A DNA stretch of 64,000 bases from Nannobrachium achirus (taxonomy: Eukaryota; Chordata; Actinopteri; Myctophiformes; Myctophidae), in contig OY997641.1 of NCBI GenBank assembly GCA_963921795.1, positions 58,519,942 through 58,583,941 on the forward strand, read 5' to 3'. This document shows positions 1 through 10,400 of the stretch, in pieces. The notes under the pieces are model-generated. The model searched no databases and was not told the DNA's origin. It saw only the letters and a program-made list of their open reading frames with translations. The stretch's first letter is position 1; the number at the start of each line of letters is the position of its first letter. Made by a program: the position numbers and the translations under genes.

Positions 1-18
1 GAGAGAGAGAGAGAGAGA
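1..18. repeat. (GA)n microsatellite, cut by window edge
   Basis: Pure GA dinucleotide run that starts outside the window. Confidence 0.9.
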
Positions 19-189
19 TTCTGGCAGAGGAGTGTAAAATTCGGTCAGATCTACTGTAGCATGTTGCGTGTGGGAGATTTGTAATCCATTCCATGGGGTC
101 AATAGATGCGTGTAGACTAGAGAAAGGTGTGAGACTGCTGTATATCACACAGCTTTAGAACAAGCAAACCGGTAAAAAAAAGATATCTT

Positions 190-575
190 GGGGGGCACGG
201 ACGGTGGCGCAGTGGTTAGTGCTTCGCCTCACAGCTAGAAGGTCCTGGGTTAGATTCCCGCCGGGGGACGCTGTGGGTGCTGGAGGCGTGTCGTGTTCCC
301 TCCTCCGCGTCATCAGCGCCCACACCCTAGGTGGGGTCGGCGATATGGCCTTTCTGTGTGGAGTTTTCATGTTCTCCCCGTGTATCTCCTAGGGTAGATA
401 CCCTCACGAAAACATGCAGTAATCCTGGTCTCTATAATGCCTCCCCCTGGCCAGCCGGGGCGCCTGATGGAGGGGAAAGGAACTGGTTGGAATAACGTGT
501 TCCTTCCACGCGCTACGTCCAAACCGGGGAAAATCCCCCCATCTACCAGGTTGGTATGTCCATGCCAACTCTTGT
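190..575 (+). mobile_element. tRNA-derived SINE, copy 1
   Basis: The head resembles a tRNA gene: an A-box-like TGGCGCAGTGG near 204 and a B-box GGTTAGATTCC at 248-258. A long non-tRNA body shared with the copies at 2852-3363 and 4230-4680 follows (CCTCCCCCTGGCCAGCCGGG and flanking sequence). The 3' end is lost where the MITE at 588 begins. It is a pol III-type retroposon and not a functional tRNA, because there is no cloverleaf 3' half. The SINE family name is not known to me. Confidence 0.8.
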
Positions 576-587
576 GTTAACCACTTA

Positions 588-1195
588 AACCCCATTTAGG
601 CCTGAACACATTATGACGCAATATTTTATGCTTTAATTATTGAAAATAGCAGATATACAAGCTCACAGCGCGGCACCGAGTGCCGCGCTGCGAGCTTGTA
701 GATCTGCTATTTTTGAAAAATCGTGAAAATTTGAATTTTGACCCGATTCTATAAGTGTCTTTTGAATCCTTCTAAGGTTTTTGGAAAAAAACCTATGTTT
801 GTATGTCAGCGATCTGGCCAGCCATCGTCAAAGAAAAGGTCCTTTTCACTTCAACTGGAGCTCAGTTAGTCTGTTCTTGAGAGACTACTATGTCAGTGGT
901 GCTCAAACCTTTTCATGTGAAGGACCCCCAAAGTGATATTTATTTGGCCACGGACCCCCATCTCAAAATATCTAGTTCCAGGGACCACCCAGAAGCAAAA
1001 TTTGAGTTACAAACGTTCGCTTTGAAAATACATCTATTCAAAGATTTGCACACATTTTCACGACTTTTTCAAAAATAGCAGATCTACAAGCTCGCAGCGC
1101 GGCACTCGGTGCCGCGCTGTGAGCTTGTAGATCTGCTATTTTTCAATAGTTAAAGCATAAAACATTGCGTCATAATGAGTTCAGGCCTAAATGGG
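588..1195 (+). mobile_element. TTAA-flanked MITE (piggyBac-like termini), copy 1
   Basis: Terminal inverted repeats of about 65 bp start CCCATTTAGGCCTGA and end in the complement. TTAA lies at 584-587 and 1196-1199, as expected for TTAA-inserting (piggyBac-type) elements. Directly inside each terminal repeat is a hairpin (643-714 and 1072-1142) with arms AGATCTACAAGCTC and GC-rich inner stems. The middle carries a degenerate stretch with AGTGGTGCTCAAACC and GACCCCCATCTCAAAATAT. It has no coding capacity. Confidence 0.75.
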
Positions 1196-1604
1196 TTAAA
1201 CCTCATTGAGCGGAGTGCCTCAGGGGCTCTAGTATATACTGGCGTCTTTTTCAGTTTTCTGTTATTATAAGAAAAAGCTTTCCCCTCAATATGGAAGTGG
1301 TTAAACCTAATGTACTGTATACCTTGGAATGGGGAGCGTGGGGCCTTGTCTGTTTACAGGTATAGTCCAAAATGTTAAACTTTACGCACAAAATCAGAAC
1401 ATGCATTTTTGGGTTATGAAATGCATATAAAAATAGAATCTTTGGGATATTAAATTGATATAAACTAGTAAAAGGAAACGTTGTTTGACAGGACTGTCGT
1501 CAGTGTTGTGTAAATGAATGTTTTGGTAGCGCTGCATTTTCAGTGCATTTCCCCACACTACACCAAATCTCTTCGCCGACAATAGCAAACAATATGTCAC
1601 ACCG

Positions 1605-1605
<1 letters not shown>
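1196..1605. other. no recognised feature
   Basis: AT-rich unique-looking sequence. I see no gene, RNA or repeat structure. Confidence 0.5.

Positions 1606-1679
<74 letters not shown>
1606..1679. repeat. (CA)n microsatellite
   Basis: About 37 CA units. The Cys-Val and His-Thr open frames over it are artefacts. Confidence 0.95.
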
Positions 1680-1680
<1 letters not shown>

Positions 1681-1856
1681 AATTGGAATGCAACATTTGG
1701 TGTCCCTTCTGTAGTAGCTCTGTGGACCCCCCTAGGGGTCCCGGACCCCCTGTTGAAGACCCCAGCAGGGGTAATGTATCCTCTGCCCAAATAAGGTGCT
1801 TTCTGTTATTGCTCAGCAGTAGAAATGCTGGCGCCCGTGCAGGTGACCCATATTAG

Positions 1857-2455
1857 CCCATTTAGGCCTGAACAAAAAATGACTCAATATTTTATGCTTT
1901 AAATATTACAAAAATAGCAGATATACAAGCTCACAGCGCGGCACCGAGTGCCGCGCTGCGAGCTTGTAGATCTGCTATTTTTGAAAAATCGTGAAAATTT
2001 GAATTTTGACCCGATTCTATAAGTGTCTTTTGAATCCTTTTAATATTTTTGGAAAAAAACCTATGTTTCTATGTCAGCAATCTGGCCAGCCATCGTCAAA
2101 GAAAAGGTCCTTTTCACTTAACTGGAGCTCAGTTAGTCTGTTCTTGAGAGACTACTATGTCAGTGGTTTCTCAAACCTTTTCATGTGAAGGACCCCCAAA
2201 ATGATATTTATTTGGCCACGGACCCCCATCTCAAAATATTTCGTTCCAGGGACACCCCCCAGAAGCAAAATTTGAGTTACAAACGTTCGCTTTAAAAATA
2301 CAAATATTCAAAGATTTGCACACATTTTCACGAGTTTTTTTCAAAAACAGCAGATCTACAAGCTCGCAGCGCGGCACTCGGTGCCGCGCTGTGAGCTTGT
2401 ATATCTGCTGTTTTTCACTGGTTAAAGCAGTCAATAATTCTAGGCCCTAAATGGG
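1857..2455 (+). mobile_element. TTAA-flanked MITE, copy 2
   Basis: Same family and orientation as 588-1195. The right flank is TTAA at 2456-2459 and the left flank is TTAG (one change). Hairpins lie at 1911-1981 and 2344-2415, the second with AAAACAGC/GCTGTTTT outer ends. Confidence 0.75.
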
Positions 2456-2579
2456 TTAAAATCCCGGGCAGGACATACAAGTAAAGGATTGCAGCCTTAG
2501 CAGCTCTGCTACATGAACCCTGCGTGCTCAGTATCCAGGCAAGGAGGACACTGTTTCTGTAAGGCTGTAATCTAACCCT

Positions 2580-3539
2580 CAGGGTTCCCACACATCTTTA
2601 CCAATTCATTTCCAAAACTTTTCCAAAGCCTTTCCAGAATATTTAACCCGATTTCCAGGACTATATAACAATAATTCAGCTCAATAACGAGTCGCTTACT
2701 CCTATGCATGCACAATGCCTAAAGACAGGTCGTGTATGCCAGTGGTTCTCAACCTTTTCAGGCCGTGAAACATGTAGATGTAGATCGGCTATTTTCACAA
2801 TTTCTGCCTCTAATATTTGACAATTTGGCCAATGTTTAATTTGTCATTTCATTTTATTTTATTAATTTTTTATCCCACGATTTTGCAACCCATTTTTCAC
2901 CCAGTGCCAATTACCTATGTAATCCTGGGCTCTGCTCTCCCTCTGCCGCGCCTGGGGAGATAACGGACTGACCTCATGCTTCCTTCTATGCATGAGGAGT
3001 CCAAGTTGTTTCTTTTCACCTGACAGGGGGGATTTCCCCGGGATGGACGAAGCGCGTGGAAGGAACACGCTATTCCAACCAGTTCCTTTCCCCTCCATCA
3101 AGCGCCCCGGCTGGCCAGGGGGAGGCATTATTGAGACCAGGATTACTGCATGTTTTTGTAAGGGTATCAACCCTAGGAGACACGGGGAGAACATGCAAAC
3201 TCCACACAGAAAGGCCCTATCGCCGACCCCACCTAGGGTGTGGGCGCTGATGACGCGGAGGGAGAAACACGCCCCCAGCACCCACAGCGTCCCCCGGCGG
3301 GAATCGAACCCAGGACCTTCTAGCTGTGAGGCGAAGCGCTAACCACTACGCCACTGTACCCCCTAATTTGTCATTTCAGAGGTATTACTGTAACAAAATC
3401 AATAACCAAAGACAATGCACAGCTATTTTCTCCAGGACCTTCCAGGACCCTTGATCAATTCCAAAACTTTTTCAGTACTGGAAAAATATTTTTCTAATTT
3501 CAAAATATTTCCAGGAATTTCATGACTGTGGGAACCCTG
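2580..3539. mobile_element. hAT-like element with nested insertions
   Basis: Ends are CAGGGTTCCCACA at 2580 and the complement TGTGGGAACCCTG ending at 3539, both next to AACCCT. The interior has repeated TTTCCAAAACTTTTCC and TTTCCAGGA words on both sides. Nested inside are the start of a second element (CAGTGGTTCTCAACC at 2740-2754) and the SINE at 2852-3363. The 8-bp duplication is not clean, so the class is inferred from the termini. Confidence 0.6.
2852..3363 (-). mobile_element. tRNA-derived SINE, full length, copy 2
   Basis: Minus-strand copy with the tRNA-like head at the right end (B-box GGTTCGATTCC on the minus strand near 3300) and an A-rich tail at the left end (2852-2872). It is bounded by an exact 15-bp target duplication TAATTTGTCATTTCA at 2837-2851 and 3364-3378. 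This marks LINE-mediated retroposition and gives the true element length of about 512 bp, long for a tRNA SINE. Confidence 0.88.
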
Positions 3540-3565
3540 AACCCTGTTTTAAGGATTCGAACTTC

Positions 3566-3587
3566 GGGGGGGGGGGGGGGGGGGGGG
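3566..3587. repeat. poly(G) run
   Basis: 22 consecutive G; likely length-polymorphic. Confidence 0.9.
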
Positions 3588-3591
3588 TGTT

Positions 3592-4229
3592 TTCCGAACG
3601 GACCATCGAACAATCGTTTTTTAATTAATTTGATAAAAACCGAACAATCGGACCATCGAACCATCGGACCATCGAACGTACTGTACCTTTAACCAGCTAC
3701 AACAGATTAGGAAATGCGCTATTTACCCATTAAAAACGCGTTGATGTGTGAAGTTGTGTTGGTCAAATCGACAGGTGATGTGATCTGTTTTGAAAAAAAC
3801 AATCAGAGAAAATGTTGCGCTGTCTGTTTCCTGACGAACAGGCTCATATCTCTGTCAATGTATGGAGGAGTTGCATGGATGATGTAATGGTGACCGCGTC
3901 GGAACGCGTCGCGGACGGGCTGAACTGGTCTCGATGTAACAAACCCAGACAGACATTGCATTATGGATCCTTTGGGGGTGTTGCTTCATGCTTAGGAGAA
4001 AGGCTATTCCATCTTTGGGCGGGTGGATGGGCGTTCGCTGTTCGGAGCACAAACAAAGTCTGCCCTGCTCTCACTCTGTCAGCCAGCGTGTGTCAGCGAG
4101 GCGCTGAACATGCATGTAGTTCACGGCACTAACAGGAGCGGAGGACGGTCCTTGATCGCTCCAAGCTGTCCTGTCGCATTTTAAAACTACTAATTAACGG
4201 TCACCATTAACCGTTAATGGTGACCGTGA
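3592..4229. other. unclassified repeat-like segment with palindrome
   Basis: It begins with tandem words GGACCATCGAAC/CGAACAATCG and ends in a perfect 31-bp palindrome at 4197-4227 (ACGGTCACCATTAAC and complement around one C). A 106-residue open frame lies at 3812-4132; I do not recognise it and see no splice or start signals that favour it. It may be the remains of a DNA transposon. Confidence 0.35.
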
Positions 4230-4680
4230 TTACATGTAATCCTGGGCTCTGCTCTCCCTCTGCCGTGCCTGGGGAGACAATGGACTGACCTCATGCTTCC
4301 TTCAATGCATGAGTAGTCCAAGTTGTTTCTTTTCACCTGACAGGGGGAATTTCCCCGGGATGGACGTAGCGCGTGGAAGGAACACGTTATTCCAACCAGT
4401 TCCTTTCCCCTCCATCAAGTGCCCCGGCTGGCCAGGGGGAGGCATTATTGAGACCAGGATTACTGCATGTTTTTGTGAGGGTATCAACCCTAGGAGACAC
4501 GGGAAGAACATGCAAACTCCACACAGAAAGGCCCTATTGCCGACCCCACCTAGGGTGTGGGCGCTGATGATGTGGAGGGAGGAACACGCCCCCAGCACCC
4601 ACAGCGTCCCCCGACGGGAATTGAACCCAGGACCTTCTAGCTGTGTGGCGAAGCGCTAACCACTGCGCAACTGTGCCCCC
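4230..4680 (-). mobile_element. tRNA-derived SINE, copy 3 (tail lost)
   Basis: Minus-strand copy of the same SINE, with the head at 4680. The A-rich tail and the part just before it are missing. The left end abuts the palindrome at 4197-4227. Confidence 0.8.
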
Positions 4681-4721
4681 ACAGCCCTACGTTTCAGTCA
4701 GGCAGCAACCTCTTATCCCCA

Positions 4722-4915
4722 TGAAGGGTAAATGGTGCATTTGTATAACGCTATTCATCCAAAGCTTCACATATATTGTGTATTACATTCACACAAATAT
4801 TTACACTCATTGGCGGAGGAAGGCACCAAGCTGCTCATCAGGAACAAGTAGGGGTTCAGTGTCTTGCTCAAGGACACTTTGACACTCTGGGGGAGCCCGG
4901 GATCGAACTGGTTTG
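4722..4915 (-). mobile_element. SINE fragment, second family
   Basis: On the minus strand it reads B-box-like CCAGTTCGATCCCGG, then TGTCCTTGAGCAAGACACTG and a tail ending in AATGCACCATTTACC. The tail matches 19239-19300 and the middle matches the SINE at 59271. Confidence 0.65.
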
Positions 4916-4944
4916 TTAATTACGTAGTGTCACACAAAAGCACC

Positions 4945-5016
4945 AAAAGTAGCAGATCCGCAAGTTCGAAACGTTGAGTGGAGCGACGCGTTCTGAGCTT
5001 GTCGATCTTCTCCTTT
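4945..5016. repeat. degenerate hairpin of the AGATCTACAAGC type
   Basis: GTAGCAGATCCGCAAG ... GAGCTTGTCGATCTTC; the arms still pair partly. It is an old copy of the dispersed hairpin. Confidence 0.45.
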
Positions 5017-5231
5017 TTCATTTTTTTAAATTTGAATCCTGAAAAGAAACACTTTTGGATGGTTTTGGAGACGATACGTCGAATGTAAGTGCGAGGGGGG
5101 GGGAAAGAAGTGATACTGGAGCATATTCACACATGCCTGCGCCCATACAGAGACAAGCACAGATGCTGTGTTAACTGTAATATACAGAAATAGATTTGCC
5201 ACAGACTGCAGAGATGCGGTTTTTGCAGTTT

Positions 5232-5476
5232 ATATAGCAGATATACAAGCTCACAGCGCGGCACCGAGTGCCGCGCTGTGAGCTTGTAGATGTGCTATTT
5301 TTGAAAAATCGTGATTTATTTTACAAGTCTTTGACTATATCTACTTAAAAGCCTTGCACTCGTTTTCACAATAAAAAAAAAAAATAGCAGATCTACAAGC
5401 TCGCAGCTGTGAGCTTGTAGATCTGCTATTTTTTCAATAGTTAAAGCATAAAATAATGGTTAAAGTGGTTAAAATC
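5232..5476 (+). mobile_element. internally deleted TTAA-type MITE
   Basis: It keeps both hairpins (5234-5298 and the short 5381-5432) and part of the ends, but has lost the central segment. The right end reads TAAAGCATAAAATAATGGTTAA. Confidence 0.6.
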
Positions 5477-5511
5477 TAACGCGACTCGGGCGCGTTCCAG
5501 GTATTTGAGAG

Positions 5512-5735
5512 TTAAAGGGCCTACACCATGCTTTTAAAACTATATTTTTTGTATAAATATATGCTCAAAATTGAGTCTTAGACAGGTTTTAACCCTCAAC
5601 AAACACTCTGACCATTCCTTTGTTTGTTCTAGCTCTACTATAATGAGGCTCTCCAGCTGCAATACCAAAAACGGCCTATGTTTGCTCAGTGGCGCATCTA
5701 GTGGGGTTTTTCCAAAGAAAAAAAAAAATTTTTTG

Positions 5736-5768
<33 letters not shown>

Positions 5769-5976
5769 TATTTTTTAAACAGAAACGTGTGTGACGTCAC
5801 ACGCGTCAATTCTCAGAACAGCACTGTTCTGAGAGCTTCTCATCTCTGTCTTCCCAAAACCAGAGAAAGACACACTTGTCAGAAATAGGACTTTGTGAGG
5901 ATAGAAGGTGCCAGTGGGACACCAAAAAAAGGTTTTAAAATAGAAAAAGTGAAAATTCATGGTGTAGGTCCTTTAA
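5512..5976. mobile_element. MITE with TTAAAGGGCCTACACCATG termini
   Basis: Inverted ends TTAAAGGGCCTACACCATG and CATGGTGTAGGTCCTTTAA. It contains an A/T-run block at 5720-5772 and an inverted ACGCGTCA/TGACGTCACACG segment. A relative lies at 34520-34798. Its right end is only about 36 bp from the splice donor of the rab11fip4 exon. Confidence 0.7.
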
Positions 5977-6011
5977 GAAAATAAATGTCATCCACACATC
6001 CCTTTTCTTAC

Positions 6012-6099
6012 CTTTGATAGCCAACACTCCATGACAGAAATCTTTAAAGTTGATCTTCCCGTGAGCGTTGGGATCCAGGTATTTAGCCAGTTTCTTCAC
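6012..6099 (-). CDS. rab11fip4: Rab11 family-interacting protein 4, EF-hand exon
   Basis: Single internal exon on the minus strand, seen as acceptor TTGCAG/GTGAAG at 6101-6099 and donor AAAG/GTAAGA at 6012-6007. It enters in phase 0 and leaves after the first base of a Gly codon. The translation includes KYLDPNAHGKINFKDFCHGV, an EF-hand loop of the type found near the N-terminus of Rab11-FIP4. From family knowledge, class II FIPs bind Rab11 (and Arf GTPases) through a C-terminal coiled coil and act at recycling endosomes, centrosome and midbody in traffic and cytokinesis. The NFKDFC wording favours FIP4 over FIP3, though I cannot separate fish paralogues. No neighbouring exon is recognised: downstream exons would lie below position 1 and the first exon may be beyond the window. 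The exon is closely hemmed in by repeats, with a MITE ending at 5976 and a hairpin starting at 6148. Confidence 0.85.
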
Positions 6100-6147
6100 C
6101 TGCAAGAGAATCAGAGATGGAATGGTATAAACTTTGAGCTTTACATA

Positions 6148-6214
6148 ATAGCAGATATACAAGCTCACAGCGCGGCACCGAGTGCCGCGCTGTGAGCTTG
6201 TAGATCTGCTATTG
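6148..6214. repeat. solo hairpin of the dispersed family
   Basis: AATAGCAGATATACAAGCTC ... GAGCTTGTAGATCTGCTATT with inner stem GCGCGGCAC-CGA-GTGCCGCGC. It stands without the usual MITE body, about 49 bp upstream of the rab11fip4 exon acceptor. Confidence 0.8.
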
Positions 6215-6229
6215 ATGCTGTCGGGCAGA

Positions 6230-6700
6230 CAGGGGCGTCACACCAAATTCTGGGCCCTGGGTACAAGGATTCACTGCGGGCCCCCCGTGAATGTTATCTA
6301 TTGAAAAACAGCAGATATACAAGCTCGCAGCGCGGCACCGAGTGCCGCGCTGCGAGCTTGTAGATCTGCTATTTTTGAAAAATCGTGAAAATGTGTGCCA
6401 AGAAACCTATGTTTCCATGTCAGTGATGCTCAAACTTTTTCATGTGAAGGACCCCCCCCCCCCCCCCCCCATCTCAAAATATTTAGTTCCAGGGACCCCC
6501 AGAAGCAGAATTTGAGTTAGAAATGTTCACTTAAAAAACACATATATTGAAAGATTTTCACACATTTTCACAACTTTTCAAAAATAGCAGATCTGTGAGC
6601 TTGTATATCTGCTATTTTTCAATAGCTAAAGTTACTAGGGCCCCTCCACCTTGGACCCTGGTAACTCAGTCCAACTTTCCTACCCCTTGTGACGCCCCTG
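6230..6700 (+). mobile_element. hAT-type MITE, CAGGGGCGTCACA family, copy 1
   Basis: Ends CAGGGGCGTCACA and TGTGACGCCCCTG, flanked by a perfect 8-bp duplication CGGGCAGA at 6222-6229 and 6701-6708. The interior holds a hairpin at 6305-6375, a C-run at about 6450-6469 and a shortened hairpin at 6581-6620. The target site GTCGGGCAGAAACC is the terminus of the MITE family at 20650, so this is a nested insertion. Confidence 0.9.
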
Positions 6701-6708
6701 CGGGCAGA

Positions 6709-7388
6709 AACCTTTTTATTTGTTTGTAAATTAACACCCTACTTGATCATTCTACAACGTCACAAAAAAAAAAGCATCAAAAGTAACGTCAACAGAACAG
6801 ATAATGCCAATCTGTTCCAAATCATTATTTGGACCATAGAGTGTCTTTTCACTTTTGGCTGATCCAGCAACATAGGCATCTGATGTCCATAAGGGTATCA
6901 AGCCTGTACGTCATGATAGCGGGGCAGTTAATTGCATTTTTGCATTAGAATTATGTGGAAAATAAGTGGAAACAAACCTAAAACTTTGCACAAGTACTCC
7001 TTAGGGGTTGTTCCTATGATGAGACACGTTAGACACGTTAGAGATGGCCGCCTCATAATACTATTTTGTGAGTAACTTGGTGTAGAATTGTCCAAAATTA
7101 ATAAGCTTGCTATCAAAGCATACATGTTTGACCACAGAGAAGCCACATGTATACCTCTGGAGAAGCTAAGAAGCTTAATTCAACCACTAACGTCGCCAAC
7201 TAATGACTACAACAGACTACAAGCTGTTTGAAGCAGTTTGAAGCCGTTGGAAGTCATCTGTTTGTGAGAGTAGTATGGAAACTCTACTCTTAAAAAGACA
7301 GCGTTTTTGTACTGCCACTTTGTATAGCAAATATCCTTATCATGACCATTTAGGATAGTGTCTCTGTCTGAATATTAGGTGTCCCATA
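6709..7388. other. no recognised feature
   Basis: AT-rich sequence between the hAT copy and the LTR element. The first bases continue a broken MITE end (GAAACC...). I see no gene. Confidence 0.5.
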
Positions 7389-9157
7389 TGTAGCGTTAAT
7401 GACAGTAATATCAATATCAATATTAATAAAAATATTAATATTAATAATAAAAAATATCTTTTTCAAAAATGATGAAAAATATATTTTTTCTTCTCGTTCA
7501 CTGTTCAAAACGTAGATTCTTTATATTAGCCTAGGCATTTAAGATTCCAGTACCAATCACATTGATTCAAAACACACAGAAAGAACGTCAAGGTCCACAC
7601 TGTTTCGCTTAAAATATGAAAAAGTGATTTATTATAAAAATCATAAAATGTACATTCAGACTAGCATAACTATGTCTGATCCTTCAAGCAAAAGATAGAT
7701 AAATGGGTTCCTAGGGAAGTAGTAGGCATAGTATTTTAAAACCTGTCAAACTGTACAAAATAGATGGCAGGCTACTGTACATGTTATCCAGTGTTGCATA
7801 GCGTTCCCCAAAACAATCACCAAAAGAAAAGAAATGAAAGAAATGAAATAATCGAAGATCATTAAACATTCAATATCTAACCCTACTCTATCTTAGTTGC
7901 CATTGACACAATGTAAACACTGCCTTACTGTGAGAGGTCCGTTTGCACATGCGCGTAGAGAGGAGAAGAGGAGAGGGTTGGTTGCTAGCGTAGCAGCCTA
8001 GCATGTGCTGGAAGGTCGGCCATTGCAGCAGGGCGTTGGCTGTGTCATTGCCATGAGGTCTGACCATGCGGCTTGGATGGAGGCAGCCATCTTTGGAGAG
8101 CCACAGGAAGTAGCGTGTGCAGAGCAGGATGGAGAGGCACCCCCCACTGGCTGGAGGAGGCGCTTGCTCAGGAGCAGGAGATCTTGCTGCTGTTGAGTGG
8201 TCTTCACCCACGTCTGTTGTCTTCACCGCTGGAGGGGGAGAGAGCTCGCACGCTCCAAATCTCACTGTCTGGGTATCTGGTTGATGTCGTCGTCGGAGTG
8301 GGAGAGATAGCGTGCCTCAATCCCACGGACTGGCAGTCCTGATGATGAGTCCGGCAGGACTCTATGTTGAGAGACCAAGTCGTGGTCACCAGGGCGTGGC
8401 AGCCCTTGGTGGCTGAGTAGTCTTTAGCCCTCCTTGTGTGTTGTTGGTTCAGTGATTTTTTTCAAGAGAGAGAGAGAACCAGGAAATGGTCTTTTAAAGT
8501 CCAGAGGTGTGGCCTCTCTGTTAGGCCTGCATGAGGAGGAGTTTGGAGCAAAGATCTCTGTCACCTCCCTGTTCTTAAATGAAGTCAAATTAAAACTCCT
8601 ATCAACATTCTGAGGAAAAGTGATTTCCTACATTTGACCAGATATTTGTAATCATCATTATTTTAGACACGTGGAGGTATCAAGCATCATTGTTTTATAT
8701 CGTTCAGAGGGCAGATGGGTTAAAAAGTTAAATAACCAAAGAAATACATATTCGTACATGTTAAAATCAATGCATAGTTGATGTACATCGTGTTAGAATA
8801 CAACACATATGTTCATGTTATGGAATGTTATTTCATTAAGCTTTAATTCGCCGCATTCCATGATTCATGATCTTCTACATGTGGTCTGAGAGGCTCAGTA
8901 CTGTGTGCACATGAAGAGAAGAGACCCTGGCAGGATGTCCCTTATCTTGATCGGCAGGGTAATAAAACACTATACTGGCACTTTGGAATGTGGTGTTGGG
9001 TGACACCATGGAGTAGACAGTCAATATCTCTTTTGGGGGAAGAAGGGTACATTCAACCGGTCCTAACACAAAGGGTCCATTTGGTTGAATATGAGTTATG
9101 AATACAATTCATAACTGTTCATAATTTGTCGTGTCCATATCTAGCGTTCAGGCTACA
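7389..9157 (-). repeat. 3' LTR of the ERV-like element
   Basis: 1769 bp with the same open frames as the other LTR at a constant offset of 9207. On the minus strand TATAAA lies at 8699-8694 and AATAAA at 7633-7628, possible promoter and poly(A) signals. A 125-residue open frame (minus, 7888-8265) lies between them; it is Pro/Cys-rich, unlike anything I recognise, and may be chance. Confidence 0.9.
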
Positions 9158-9159
9158 GA

Positions 9160-9170
9160 TCCCCCCTTTT
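9160..9170 (-). promoter_or_regulatory. polypurine tract
   Basis: AAAAGGGGGGA on the minus strand, two bases before the 3' LTR. This is the expected primer for plus-strand DNA synthesis in an LTR retroelement. Confidence 0.85.
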
Positions 9171-10400
9171 GTCATCGAAGTCCGACAAAACGGAAGGTTG
9201 AAGTCACGACCTTTGGATGACAAAACAAAGATGAGAGCAGTATATAGGACACAGATGGCAGTAATATTTACACATGTCAGATGGCAACTTTTATTGATCT
9301 TCACTAACTGATCTAGCATCACTGGGTACAACTGGAAAAAGATAGTTCTACATCATGGATTAACAATTCATGAAATGAAAACCATAAATCATAGAACATA
9401 AAGTAAAACCCCTGAACATGGATAACAGTAATACGGTAACACCTAGTTCACATAAGGAGGCTTTTGTATCAGTGAAATGGGCCTATAGTATGGGGCCCTT
9501 AAAAATAGGATCAAGACAGGAAAGACAGGAAAAACTAAAACAAGATAAAATAATCAAACCAAACTCATAAACAAAACTATACTCGAAATGCCTGTGGAAA
9601 AGGTGTGTACATTCAACAGGTTTCTCCGGAGAGAGATAGTTATCAGGCATTACATAGTGTATGATTTTCTTATTGGGAGCTAAAGGTTCCTATCTATGTT
9701 TCAAAAAGCATATAAAAAAAATGAAAATATGAGATAACAAACAAACAGAAACAAAACAAAAAGTTGCAATCATACAGTACATAGGTGGAGGTCATTCCCA
9801 CTTTTCCTAAGAGGGAAGGCAATCATGCTTATCGATATTGTTCTTTAAATGTGTTTGTCATTATAATTCTCTTCGTCCTAAATGCCTTAGCAAATGTTAG
9901 TAGTTTAACAGGCCCATCTCCGTTGCGGCCTGTTATAGATATTGTCATGTATTTGTTAAGATTAAAACTTTGATTGGGTTTGACCGTCTGAGTATACGTT
10001 CTGTACTTGGTTATTTGTGATCCGAGCCTGCTTTCTAAGTACAAATATCAGTGGAGCTCACTCCCTTGACCTTGAGTTTGTCAAGGGAGGGCATCTGGTT
10101 CTGAGTATTTTGCGTCAGAAATGAACAGGTATAAGATTGTCCCCAGGTGGATTAGGGAAAAACACAAGCACACAAGCATATCAATGAGAGATGGTTTTGT
10201 AAATAGTGGTCTAGGAAATCTGTGATCAGCAAACCGACTAGATTCTAACTACAATCCCGTGGGATTTGCTTCCATGACCATTTTGGCTCGGTCTGGATGG
10301 ATCCGATCCAGACAGCGCTTACAAATTATCATGGGAGCAAACAGATTTATGGTATTCTTCCTAATGCAAGAAACAAAACCATAAAGAGAACAGGGCACAC
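9171..10400. other. 3' non-coding part of the ERV-like element
   Basis: Between the ORF stop and the polypurine tract. It has only short open frames, no motif I recognise and AT-rich composition. Confidence 0.6.

Noticed and set aside
204-258. tRNA genes at SINE heads (204, 3300, 4620, 40260, 58675, 59280)
   Set aside because: A- and B-box motifs are present but there is no complete cloverleaf or acceptor stem; each continues into a SINE body.
1500-1794. Open frames over (CA)n/(TG)n tracts here and at 20004-20435, 29120-29416, 43161-43420
   Set aside because: Dinucleotide repeats are open in most frames; the Cys-Val and His-Thr products are artefacts.
640-2420. CRISPR-like repeat array
   Set aside because: The repeated units are palindromic hairpins at irregular distances inside transposons in a vertebrate genome; there are no unique equal-length spacers.
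2992-3342. 116-residue open frames at 2992-3342 and 4309-4659
   Set aside because: They lie in the body of two copies of the same SINE and are shadows of non-coding retroposon sequence.
7998-8389. Additional overlapping frames in both LTRs (plus and minus)
   Set aside because: Several frames are open over the same GC-rich LTR segment; at most the sense 125-residue frame is worth a note.
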